In this document: in pieces, positions 24,045-31,309 of the stretch | How the letters are laid out: every line of letters starts with the position of its first letter | Numbering within the stretch: the stretch's first letter is position 1 | Assembly (NCBI GenBank): GCA_902802515.1 | Contig: CADCMM010000013.1 | Coordinates: forward strand, 1 to 40,963 | Source of the DNA: an uncultured Lachnospiraceae bacterium | GTDB taxonomy: Bacteria > Bacillota > Clostridia > Lachnospirales > Lachnospiraceae | Direction: 5' to 3' | Length of the DNA stretch: 40,963 nucleotides | Translations under genes and position numbers: made by a program | The notes under the pieces: model-generated | Seen by the model: only the letters and a program-made list of their open reading frames with translations | What the model was told of the DNA's origin: nothing | Databases searched by the model: none

Positions 24045-25535
24045 TTATTCATCCATCAAATCCCATTTCACAACATTCATCCTGACTTTTCCATCTGCCA
24101 TAAAGGAAATTCCGTCAGCTTCCTGGTCGGTGTACAGTGTCGCCGTCATGGCTTTTTCGCCATCATTCACAAATACTTCCACACTGTACCGGTCCAAAAT
24201 CAACCTGAGCTTGATTTTGCCGTCCGCCGCCGCGACCTTTGCTCTTCGCTGATGTATAATCGCTCTTCGGGATCCGGAAAACTTTCGGTCTATTTTCAGC
24301 GTTGATTCCTGAAGCCGATAGCTCACCTTTGTATGATAAATCTCATTCTGGGCAAAGCGGATTGCAAACTTCCTATAGAGGGCATCCTTGTCCTCCGGTT
24401 CAATTTCAACTTCCAGTTCCACGATCCGTCCGCGGATCCCATCCAAAGAGCAAATCCCATCTACCAATACATCCTGGTACCGTACTTCATTGTGTCTCAG
24501 CTGTTTTAACTCCCGGACAGGTTCCTGATACAACCGTCCGTTTCGAATAGATAATTCACGTGGAATGCTCATCTGTCCGCACCAGTTTCTGTTTTCCATG
24601 TGCAGATCACAGGTATCCCAATTCTGCATCCATCCGATCATTACTCTGCGCCCATCCTCTGTCAGGATAGTCTGAGGCGCATAGAAATCAATTCCATAAT
24701 CAATGGCCTGATCCTGTTCCTCTATGAATGTCTCAGTCTCATCATCATAGCTGCCGATCAGGCACAGTGTCCCGTTTCCGTTGTGATATTCAAAATCCTG
24801 AGGGAGCATATCCTGCGGGCTCGTAAGCAGCACCCATTTTCCATCCAGCGCAAAAAAGTCCGGGCATTCCCACATTCTGCCAAACCGGCTCTGGTTTCGT
24901 GCAAAAATCTTTTTAAAATTCCAATGAAATGCATCTTTGCTCTCATACAGCAGGATCTGCCCGCTCCCGTCTGCCGGCCTGCTGCCCACAATGCAGCGAT
25001 ATGTTCCATCCGACGCTCTCCATACCTTCGGATCACGGAAATCATATTGGCTGGCATCCTCCGGAATATCGGTTTTCGTCAGGACAGGATTTTCGGGGTA
25101 TTTTTCGTAATCTGTCCCGTCCCCCACCGCAAGGCACTGTGTCTGAATCCCTTTCTTTGTTCCATCCGGCTGCGGTTCCTCACAAACACCGGTGTACATC
25201 AGCAGCTGGCGGCCATCATCCAGAGTTATCGCGCTGCCGGAAAAACACCCATCTTTGTCATAAAGCGTATCCGGAGCTAATGCTGCCGGCAGATAACGCC
25301 AGCAAAGGAGATCTGTACTCACGGCATGCCCCCAGTGCATTGGTCCCCAATGAGAATCATATGGATGATACTGATAGAACAGATGATATTCTCCCTTATA
25401 AACAGAAAATCCATTGGGATCGTTCATCCATCCCGTCCTCGTGGAAAGGTGAAATATCGGTCGATCTTCTTTGCCAATCAGTGTTTCCGTTGTTTCTTCA
25501 TATTTTCTCGCTTCCAATAAAGTCTGACTGGTCAT
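24045..25535 (-). CDS. Glycoside hydrolase family 32: sucrose-6-phosphate hydrolase / beta-fructosidase
   Basis: 496 residues with the five-bladed propeller and C-terminal beta-sandwich of GH32. Visible motifs: WMNDPNGF with the nucleophile Asp (near residue 38), FRDPKVW with the transition-state-stabilising Asp, and WECPDFF with the acid/base Glu. There is no signal peptide, so it acts in the cytoplasm on sucrose, sucrose-6-phosphate or short fructo-oligosaccharides. AAGGAGA lies 9 nt before the ATG. It is followed by fructokinase and preceded by a broken ABC binding-protein gene, not a PTS gene, which favours unphosphorylated substrates imported by an ABC system (inference). An ScrB name would imply sucrose-6-phosphate, which the sequence does not show. 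Confidence 0.93.
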   Translation of the reverse strand: MTSQTLLEARKYEETTETLIGKEDRPIFHLSTRTGWMNDPNGFSVYKGEYHLFYQYHPYDSHWGPMHWGHAVSTDLLCWRYLPAALAPDTLYDKDGCFSGSAITLDDGRQLLMYTGVCEEPQPDGTKKGIQTQCLAVGDGTDYEKYPENPVLTKTDIPEDASQYDFRDPKVWRASDGTYRCIVGSRPADGSGQILLYESKDAFHWNFKKIFARNQSRFGRMWECPDFFALDGKWVLLTSPQDMLPQDFEYHNGNGTLCLIGSYDDETETFIEEQDQAIDYGIDFYAPQTILTEDGRRVMIGWMQNWDTCDLHMENRNWCGQMSIPRELSIRNGRLYQEPVRELKQLRHNEVRYQDVLVDGICSLDGIRGRIVELEVEIEPEDKDALYRKFAIRFAQNEIYHTKVSYRLQESTLKIDRKFSGSRRAIIHQRRAKVAAADGKIKLRLILDRYSVEVFVNDGEKAMTATLYTDQEADGISFMADGKVRMNVVKWDLMDE

Positions 25536-25562
25536 GATAATAGGTCTCCTTCTATGCTATAA

Positions 25563-25594
25563 GCCGGACGGGGGCGAAAACGTCCCAGCCCGGC
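25563..25594. repeat. GC-rich stem-loop between binding-protein remnant and GH32 gene
   Basis: GCCGGACGGGGGCG and CGTCCCAGCCCGGC pair around AAAA. The placement, just after a binding-protein gene and before the next cistron, matches the stem-loop at 36871-36900 and suggests a former 3' stabiliser of the binding-protein transcript. A GGAAACG-type imperfect hairpin follows at 25607-25635. Confidence 0.55.
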
Positions 25595-25645
25595 ATTTCG
25601 TTACCTAAGGAAACGCTTTATTCAGCATTTCCCTAATGTTTCAGA

Positions 25646-26600
25646 TTATTCTGCATCTACATAGCGGTCGTAAGCATCCTGATATACTTCCAGAAGCTCC
25701 TCCAGTCCGCATCCGTCGATCAGAGAAGACTTGTACGCTTCCCACTCCTCATCGGAAGGACCGCCTTCTTTGATCCAAAGACCTTCATTTTCCGCAACTG
25801 TGTTTTCAAAATCCGTTTTATAAAAGTCGATAGTGTCCAGTTCATCTGCTGTAAATACGCAGTCAATCGGATATACAGTGGGGTTTTCCACATATGGCAT
25901 CCAGAATTCATAAAGATCTGTCAGACGCTCAATGGCACGATCCTCCATTTTGAACGTAGTGCTATAGTACTCACTCAGGATCAGTTTCGGTCCGGCCACT
26001 TCATTTTCACCTTTCAGTTCCCCTGCGCCTTTACCAAATTTTTCTTTTGCTTCATCCTCTGTAATGGACAGCCATACGCCATTTTCATCCTGCTCATTGA
26101 AGTAAACGCCGATGGGGCCATACTGCAGCTGCATCACAACTTCCGGAGCATACCACTGGTCAAAGAACTTCCGCAGATTTGCAGGACTTTCACACGCACT
26201 GGTAATACTCAACTGACCACTGTTGGTTCCGCCGCCGGTACGAACTGTTACATTGTGGGTTCCGTCCAATATACCACCAGGTAGATACACCGACATAACC
26301 CTGAGAGCATTTGGAAATCAGCTGTGTATCACTCTGAGAGAACATCTCTACATCCATCAGACCTTCTGCATACCAATCATGGAAATAGGTGATGGCAGCA
26401 CGATATTCATCATTGTCGCACACAAAGTCGACTGTTCCATCCGGAGTCAAAACCAGATCATTGATTACATCATTCGGCCAATTGGTAAAGCCAAAGCCTG
26501 CGTAGAAGATATTCTGCCCCCAGCACCATTGGTCAAATCCGGTACTCATGGGGATTGTAGTGCCAGCATCGTTTCCATAATATTTCGCGCTTGTCCTGTT
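25646..26600 (-). pseudogene. ABC sugar-binding lipoprotein (LplA-type), N-terminally truncated and frameshifted
   Basis: Two overlapping minus-strand frames together encode the middle and C-terminal part of a type-1 extracellular solute-binding protein: TIPMSTGFDQWCWGQNIFYA through ITYFHDWYAEGLMDVEMFSQ in one frame (about 26600-26285), then GGTNSGQLSITSACESPANL through KEGGPSDEEWEAYKSSLIDG in another (to the stop at 25646). The frame changes near 26280. No N-terminus, signal peptide or lipobox exists: homology ends near 26600, where the HEPN gene region begins. Frameshift plus truncation make it non-functional. Its place upstream of GH32 and fructokinase suggests the remains of a sucrose/fructan ABC importer; its permeases are absent. 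Confidence 0.8.
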
Positions 26601-26658
26601 GAAAATTGACCTATGGATTGACCTACAGCTCCACAATATGAGCGCCTCTCGATATCTC

Positions 26659-27078
26659 TTACTTCTCAGCCTTTTTCATTTCCAGGTATTTTTTCAGCTC
26701 TTCCAACACGATTTCTGCTGTTTCAACCTGTTGAATACTTTCTTCTTTTGTTACAAGATAAAACTCATCATAGTCCGAGTTGTGACGCACTTCCTCAGCC
26801 TTTCCTATTCTTCTTCCCAGACCACGAGAAAATATCTCTGTTTTGATATAGTCTTTATTAAAATTTGCAATGTTATCCTTATGCCGCTTATATGCTTTAT
26901 TCTCTAATGCAAAAACTGCTGTTATTGCATGATATATACTATAATATGCTCTATTATTTGCTGCCCGATAATGCTCCGCCTGCAAATTAGCTTTTGCGGT
27001 ATCCAAGTCTTCTCTTGCCACTTCCAACCGCCTTGCCGCCAGATCATACACATCACCGATATCTTTATGCTGCTCCAT
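26659..27078 (-). CDS. HEPN domain protein (putative toxin of an MNT/HEPN pair)
   Basis: 139 residues, an all-helical HEPN protein of the COG1895 type (YRAANNRAYYSIYHAITAVF near residue 38, RHNSDYDEF near 98). HEPN partners of MNT nucleotidyltransferases are RNases or ribosome-associated toxins inactivated by adenylylation. The canonical R-x4-6-H ribonuclease motif is not evident; RHNSDYD occupies its place, with a Tyr where many HepT proteins have the modified Tyr region. The gene overlaps the upstream MNT gene by 14 nt, the usual type VII arrangement. Immediately downstream is the truncated binding-protein gene, so the pair probably arrived by insertion or deletion at that site. Confidence 0.85.
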   Translation of the reverse strand: MEQHKDIGDVYDLAARRLEVAREDLDTAKANLQAEHYRAANNRAYYSIYHAITAVFALENKAYKRHKDNIANFNKDYIKTEIFSRGLGRRIGKAEEVRHNSDYDEFYLVTKEESIQQVETAEIVLEELKKYLEMKKAEK

Positions 27079-27403
27079 ATAGTTCTACCCCCTCTCTTTC
27101 TACGTTGTTATAAAAGGGATATGCAGAAACCCAGTAATTAAAATGTGCTTCATTCTTTACGATCGGCATAATCATAACATCATTATCCAGGTTTATATCA
27201 TAGGTCATATCGGAGAGTTGATCCGCATACTTCTTGATCGCCAATTCATCTAAATCCACCAGAATCATAATATCTATATCTGAGGATGCCGTTTGTTCTC
27301 CACGAGCATAAGAGCCGTACAATATAATCTTTTGCAAATGACTGCCGTAAATCTTGCTTATTTCTTCAATATACAGAGTTAAGATATTCTTTATTTCTGC
27401 CAT
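27065..27403 (-). CDS. MNT-type minimal nucleotidyltransferase (putative antitoxin)
   Basis: 112 residues from the ATG at 27403, chosen because AAAGGAG lies 9 nt upstream; an upstream start at 27433 lacks this. The motif GSYARGEQTASSDIDIMILV (about residues 29-48) is the GSxARGxxxxxSDxD signature of pol-beta-type minimal nucleotidyltransferases. In known MntA-HepT systems this enzyme transfers AMP to the HEPN toxin and silences it. The last 14 nt overlap the HEPN gene. A TATAAT -10 box lies at 27460-27465 and a perfect palindrome at 27492-27515 may be an operator. Confidence 0.88.
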   Translation of the reverse strand: MAEIKNILTLYIEEISKIYGSHLQKIILYGSYARGEQTASSDIDIMILVDLDELAIKKYADQLSDMTYDINLDNDVMIMPIVKNEAHFNYWVSAYPFYNNVEREGVELYGAA

Positions 27404-27491
27404 GTCTGTACTTCTCCTTTCTCCAGAACTCAATACTTCATAATCCGTTAACTGTATTATACAGCTTCCGGCGGGATGTCACTTCGGCGCA

Positions 27492-27515
27492 GTATAATAT
27501 CTGACGATATTATAC
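27492..27515. promoter_or_regulatory. Perfect AT-rich palindrome upstream of the MNT/HEPN genes
   Basis: GTATAATAT-CTGACG-ATATTATAC has 9-bp perfect arms and contains TATAAT-like boxes on both strands. It may be an operator or a bidirectional promoter about 90 bp upstream of the MNT start. Confidence 0.4.
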
Positions 27516-27528
27516 CCTAAAACACAAG

Positions 27529-27556
27529 AAAAAAACAGCCCTCAAGCTGTTTTTCT
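27529..27556. terminator. Bidirectional terminator-like hairpin
   Basis: AAAAACAGC-CCTCAA-GCTGTTTTT with A and T runs on either side. Nearly the same sequence as the fructokinase terminator at 23020-23047, including the CCCTCA loop. Confidence 0.65.
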
Positions 27557-27813
27557 TCCCCCGGCAGCATAACCGCCTGTTTAATTTCACCGGCATTCCT
27601 GATTTTCTTCCGAATCGCAATGTAGTATTTGCGCATGGTGGATTCCAAATCACCGATATAAGCTGCTTTACATGCGCTTCAATTTCTATGGAAGTTATTC
27701 AGCGATACCCCGGCATCAACGAATCTGACATTCTTTCCGTCATTTTCCTTGATGACGGGCGCTTTTGTGTTATGATAGTTCCCGACGCATACAAGAATCG
27801 GGATTTCCTATAA
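27557..27813. other. Possible gene remnants (both strands)
   Basis: A 257-bp stretch without an intact gene. On the plus strand an ATG at 27688 opens 41 codons to TAA at 27811 (MEVIQRYPGINESDILSVIF, ending YKNRDFL) with protein-like composition but no ribosome binding site. On the minus strand, codons from about 27675 to the hairpin read AAYIGDLESTMRKYYIAIRK, also protein-like. Neither is recognised. They are best taken as decayed fragments next to a tRNA gene. Confidence 0.3.
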
Positions 27814-27815
27814 AG

Positions 27816-27847
27816 CAAAAAAAAGGAGCTTCCTCTCGAAGCTCCCA
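27816..27847 (-). terminator. Terminator of tRNA-Gln
   Basis: On the minus strand GGAGCTTC-GAGA-GGAAGCTCC is followed by eight T, three bases past the tRNA 3' end. Confidence 0.85.
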
Positions 27848-27849
27848 AG

Positions 27850-27921
27850 CAGGGCTACAAGGATTCGAACCTTGAAATGACGGAGTCAGAGTCCGTTGCC
27901 TTACCGTTTGGCGATAGCCCT
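27850..27921 (-). tRNA. tRNA-Gln (anticodon CUG)
   Basis: 72 nt. Acceptor arm AGGGCTA pairs with TAGCCCT, discriminator G, CCA not encoded. The anticodon stem ACGGA/TCCGT encloses loop CTCTGAC, giving anticodon CTG, which reads CAG. The T arm contains GGTTCGAATCC. It has its own promoter (27939-27967) and terminator (27816-27847), so it is a single-gene unit. Confidence 0.93.
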
Positions 27922-27938
27922 ATCCAACGACAAAGATT

Positions 27939-27967
27939 ATTATAACCGATATGCAAAAATAATGCAA
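27939..27967 (-). promoter_or_regulatory. Promoter of tRNA-Gln
   Basis: Minus strand -35 TTGCAT (27962-27967) and -10 TATAAT (27939-27944) with a 17-nt spacer, 18 nt before the mature 5' end. Confidence 0.75.
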
Positions 27968-27998
27968 GTACTATTTTTATTTTTTTGAGCAAAACCGT

Positions 27999-28757
27999 TC
28001 AAAGCAACTTCCTTCTCACCTTATGCAGATCCATGCCCTCCTGATAATAGGTTGTCTGCAGTTTTCCTCTGCCGGATGACGGCGGCGCGGGCTGGGGAGA
28101 TAGCGCCGAATGAATATAGTAACTGTCCATGCCTGCATTTTGCGCTCCCCATATATCGCAGACCGGGTCATTGCCGATCATAAGACACCTGGCCGGTTCC
28201 AATCGGTTTCTTTCTATCAGTTTCCGGTAAAATTCCAGATCCGGTTTCTTGCATCCATAATCGGAAGATATAACGATATCGTCAAAGCAGTCTATCAGAC
28301 CCAACATTTCCAGTTCCGGCTTCGTAAAGATACGCTGCGCATTGGACAGCAAATACACTTTGCCTCCGCTGTCCCTAAGCGCCCCCAGAAGTTCTTTTGC
28401 TCCGGAGTATAGCCGGATGTGGGTGGTGGAAGCCTGCCGGAAAAATATGGCGGTTCGCATGATCAACTGCTGATCCGCCTGTTTTTTCTTTTCTATATAA
28501 AGCCGTTCAAACACCTCTCCGAGTTCAATTTCCGAATGAGCTTCGTGCGCATCGCAGTTTCTGGCAGACGATAGTTTCTCCTCCAATTCCTTTACCAATC
28601 CAAGATATGCCTGTTTCAATTCCATTGGTTGATAAGGTACTCCTTGCAGTGTGTAAAACTCCGCAACTTTTTTCCAGAACAATGGTCTGGATTCGTCCGT
28701 ATGTATATCCACCAGCGTGCCGTACAGGTCAAAAATATATGCATCGTATCGTTTCAC
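27999..28757 (-). CDS. HAD superfamily hydrolase (subfamily IA)
   Basis: 252 residues with a GTG start at 28757 (GGGGAG about 12 nt upstream). Motif I is FDLYGTLVD, motif II LLSNAQ, motif III KKPDLEFY and motif IV MIGNDPVCDIWGAQNAGM. In motif I the second Asp of the usual DxDGT is Tyr (DLYGT), as seen in haloacid-dehalogenase-like members, so simple phosphatase activity is less certain. The cap domain lies between residues 20 and 100. Substrate unknown. It stands alone between a long palindromic element and the tRNA gene. Confidence 0.87.
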   Translation of the reverse strand: MKRYDAYIFDLYGTLVDIHTDESRPLFWKKVAEFYTLQGVPYQPMELKQAYLGLVKELEEKLSSARNCDAHEAHSEIELGEVFERLYIEKKKQADQQLIMRTAIFFRQASTTHIRLYSGAKELLGALRDSGGKVYLLSNAQRIFTKPELEMLGLIDCFDDIVISSDYGCKKPDLEFYRKLIERNRLEPARCLMIGNDPVCDIWGAQNAGMDSYYIHSALSPQPAPPSSGRGKLQTTYYQEGMDLHKVRRKLL

Positions 28758-28823
28758 GTTTTTCTTTCGCTCCCCTTCTAAAAATATACAAGTATTTTAT
28801 CACAGACGAAGCTCCAATAAAAG

Positions 28824-29019
28824 AAAAAGGTCTGCCACACTAGGCATTTAATTGCATAAATATAGCTTTCTGAAAGCCTCGTCATGCGTCGGTACTTCTT
28901 GGCTGCAAGCTTATGCGCAGCAGACAAGTTAGTATCCGTTACGCATGGCGGGTAGCGAAAGCGTTCTTCAGAAAGCTATGTTTTATGCAATGTATATGCC
29001 TGTCGCAACAGACCTTTTT
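28824..29019. repeat. Long palindromic element, family member 3 (196 bp)
   Basis: AAAAAGGTCTG (28824-28834) and CAGACCTTTTT (29009-29019) are perfect inverted ends, each giving a T run in one direction, so it can act as a bidirectional terminator. The interior matches the 20401 copy closely: GCATAAATATAGCTTTCTGA, CATGCGT..GTACTTC.TGGCTGCAAGC and TACGCATGGCGGG are shared. It lies between the lipoprotein and HAD genes. Confidence 0.8.
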
Positions 29020-29042
29020 ATTCTGGAAAATTTATCGTCCGA

Positions 29043-29399
29043 TTATTTTGCCAGGACTACCTCAATACCATTCAGATCCATAGTAACTTTGCCGTCTTTT
29101 AAAGCAGCCTCAAGGGTGTCGCCGTTTTCTGTCAGAGAAAGCTTTTCTCCATCCAGTTTCCATGTGATGGCAGTCTCCTCGCCCTGTACCGTAACGATGC
29201 CTTCTCCGTCCTTTTTCAGTTCAAGCTGGAACTGATCACTAATGTCCTCTCCGGTAGCCTCTTTGTACTCTTCTACCGTTTTTCCTCCGAGAGATTCCAC
29301 TTTGTAAATACCTACGTTTGCGTCGCTCTTTCCGCCGCAGGCAGTCAGCAGAGACATCATCATGATTGCTGCAAGGCAAATGGTAACTAATTTTTTCAT
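29043..29399 (-). CDS. Small lipoprotein
   Basis: 118 residues. The signal peptide MKKLVTICLAAIMMMSLL is followed by lipobox LTAC-GG, so the mature protein is lipid-anchored at Cys21. The rest is a compact beta-rich domain (GEETAITWKLDGEKLSLTEN, then GDTLEAALKDGKVTMDLNGI) of the kind found in many clostridial lipoproteins that measure or bind small ligands; no specific function recognised. The 3' end runs into the palindrome at 28824-29019. Confidence 0.85.
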   Translation of the reverse strand: MKKLVTICLAAIMMMSLLTACGGKSDANVGIYKVESLGGKTVEEYKEATGEDISDQFQLELKKDGEGIVTVQGEETAITWKLDGEKLSLTENGDTLEAALKDGKVTMDLNGIEVVLAK

Positions 29400-29440
29400 C
29401 GTAATTTTCTCCTTATTGTTTTTTTAGAACCACGAACCCC

Positions 29441-29469
29441 ATCATAACACAGTTTTAATAAATTTTAAA
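29441..29469 (-). promoter_or_regulatory. Promoter of the lipoprotein gene
   Basis: Minus strand -10 TATGAT (29441-29446) and a weak -35 TTTAAA (29464-29469), 17-nt spacer. The rest of 29470-29730 is AT-rich with no gene; a short direct repeat GGCATTTTT occurs at 29489 and 29512. Confidence 0.4.
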
Positions 29470-29730
29470 GATTGTTTTACAATTTCGGGCATTTTTGTTA
29501 CAAACTACCAGGCATTTTTCTGTAAGGTCTGTTTTGGTATTATTTTAACGGGTTTTATAAGTTTTATTCTCCCATTTTACTGGCAGTATTTTTCTATATA
29601 TTACTTTTATATTCGCCAATGCTAGTAAGAATCGCCCCAAGCAGCGCAAAACCATATTCCATTACCAGTACCCGGTAACAATATCCTCATCGTTCCATTC
29701 CTTTAGACGGTATGACAAGAAAATTTCCCC

Positions 29731-29758
29731 TTTGCTTTTTCCGTTTTTCTGCTATACT
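29731..29758 (+). promoter_or_regulatory. Promoter of pncB
   Basis: Plus strand -10 TATACT (29753-29758) with a poor -35 (TTTGCT, 29731-29736), 45 nt before the ATG. A NAD-linked operator was looked for and not recognised. Confidence 0.45.
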
Positions 29759-29802
29759 ATAAGGAAATGACACTTAGATGAAATTCAAAGGAGAGAAAAC
29801 CT

Positions 29803-31263
29803 ATGAGTACTATGAATCTTTCCCTGATGACGGATCTTTATGAACTGACCATGATGCAGGGTTACTTTAAGAGCAACGCAAAGGAGAAAGTGGTATTTGA
29901 TGTTTTTTACCGAAAAAATCCCTGCGACGGAGGCTACGCCATTGCAGCAGGACTGGAACAGGCAATTGACTATATTAAAAATCTGAAATTTTCCTATGAG
30001 GATGTTGCGTATCTGAAAAGTCTGGGCATTTTCGACGAAGATTTTCTGAATTATCTGAGAGGCTTTCATTTCAGCGGCGACATCTACGCTATTCCGGAAG
30101 GAACCGTGGTATTTCCGAGAGAGCCGCTGGTAAAGGTCATTGCTCCTATTATGGAAGCACAATTGGTGGAGACGGCGCTCCTGACCATCATTAATCATCA
30201 AAGCCTGATCGCCACGAAAGCCGCCCGCGTAGTATATTCGGCTCAGGGCGACGGGATCATGGAGTTTGGCCTGCGCCGCGCCCAGGGACCGGATGCCGGT
30301 ATTTACGGCGCCAGGGCTGCTGTGATCGGCGGCTGTGTAGGCACGTCCAATGTACTGACCGGACAGCTTTTTCAGGTTCCGGTGATGGGTACTCACGCTC
30401 ACAGTTGGATCATGAGCTTCCCAGATGAGTATACTGCTTTTAAGACCTATGCGCAGCTCTATCCCAATGCCTGTATTCTTCTGGTAGATACCTACGACAC
30501 CCTGCGTTCCGGCGTGCCCAACGCTATCCGCGTCTTTAATGAGATGAAAGAGGCAGGCATTCCGCTGAAAAATTACGGCATCCGTCTGGACAGCGGCGAC
30601 CTGGCTTATATGTCCAAGAAAGCGAGAAAAATGTTGGATGATGCCGGATATCCTGACGCGACCATAGCGGCTTCCAGTGATCTGGATGAACATCTGATCT
30701 ACAGCCTGAAGAATCAGGGTGCTGCCATTACCTCATGGGGTGTTGGAACAAACCTGATCACTTCCAAAGACTGCCCGGCATTCGGCGGCGTCTACAAATT
30801 GGCTGCCATCCAGAATGAAGCCGGTGAATTTGTCCCGAAGATCAAACTGTCAGAGAATACGGAGAAGATCACCAATCCGGGCAATAAGACCATCTACCGG
30901 ATTTACGATAAACAGACCGGCAAGATCCGCGCGGATCTGATCTGTCTGGCGGACGAAACTTTTGACGCGGAAAAAGATATGATCATCTTTGACCCGATAG
31001 AGACCTGGAAAAAGACCAAGATCAAAGGCGGAACCTATAGCCTCAGAGAACTTCTGGTTCCGGTATTCCTGAAAGGGGAATGTGTCTATACTTCCCCCTC
31101 CGTTATGGAAATACGGGATTACTGCACCAAAGAGAAAGATACCATCTGGGATGAGACGAAACGCTTCTACAATCCCCATCAGGTTTATGTGGATCTTTCC
31201 GATAAACTGTTCCGGATCAAGGCTGAGCTGCTGGAGCAGATGAGTCTTGAGGCTTTGTCATAA
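29803..31263 (+). CDS. pncB: Nicotinate phosphoribosyltransferase
   Basis: 486 residues, the usual Firmicutes length. It makes nicotinate mononucleotide from nicotinate, PRPP and ATP, the entry step of NAD salvage. Motifs seen: LMTDLYELTMMQGYF at the N-terminus, EFGLRRAQGPDAG, VGTSNVLTGQ, THAHSWIMSF with the phosphorylatable His, and YGIRLDSGDLAY. AAAGGAGAG precedes the ATG. One of only two clear plus-strand genes; it converges on the M28-like gene, with a 9-bp hairpin at 31281-31309 between them. Confidence 0.96.
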   Translation: MSTMNLSLMTDLYELTMMQGYFKSNAKEKVVFDVFYRKNPCDGGYAIAAGLEQAIDYIKNLKFSYEDVAYLKSLGIFDEDFLNYLRGFHFSGDIYAIPEGTVVFPREPLVKVIAPIMEAQLVETALLTIINHQSLIATKAARVVYSAQGDGIMEFGLRRAQGPDAGIYGARAAVIGGCVGTSNVLTGQLFQVPVMGTHAHSWIMSFPDEYTAFKTYAQLYPNACILLVDTYDTLRSGVPNAIRVFNEMKEAGIPLKNYGIRLDSGDLAYMSKKARKMLDDAGYPDATIAASSDLDEHLIYSLKNQGAAITSWGVGTNLITSKDCPAFGGVYKLAAIQNEAGEFVPKIKLSENTEKITNPGNKTIYRIYDKQTGKIRADLICLADETFDAEKDMIIFDPIETWKKTKIKGGTYSLRELLVPVFLKGECVYTSPSVMEIRDYCTKEKDTIWDETKRFYNPHQVYVDLSDKLFRIKAELLEQMSLEALS

Positions 31264-31280
31264 CGGGCTTTCGCGGCATA

Positions 31281-31309
31281 GGACAGATCTATTCGATCAT
31301 GATCTGTCC
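31281..31309. terminator. Hairpin shared by the convergent ends of pncB and the M28-like gene
   Basis: GGACAGATC (31281-31289) and GATCTGTCC (31301-31309) form a perfect stem that overlaps the stop codon of the minus-strand gene. No T run; terminator role inferred from position. Confidence 0.45.
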
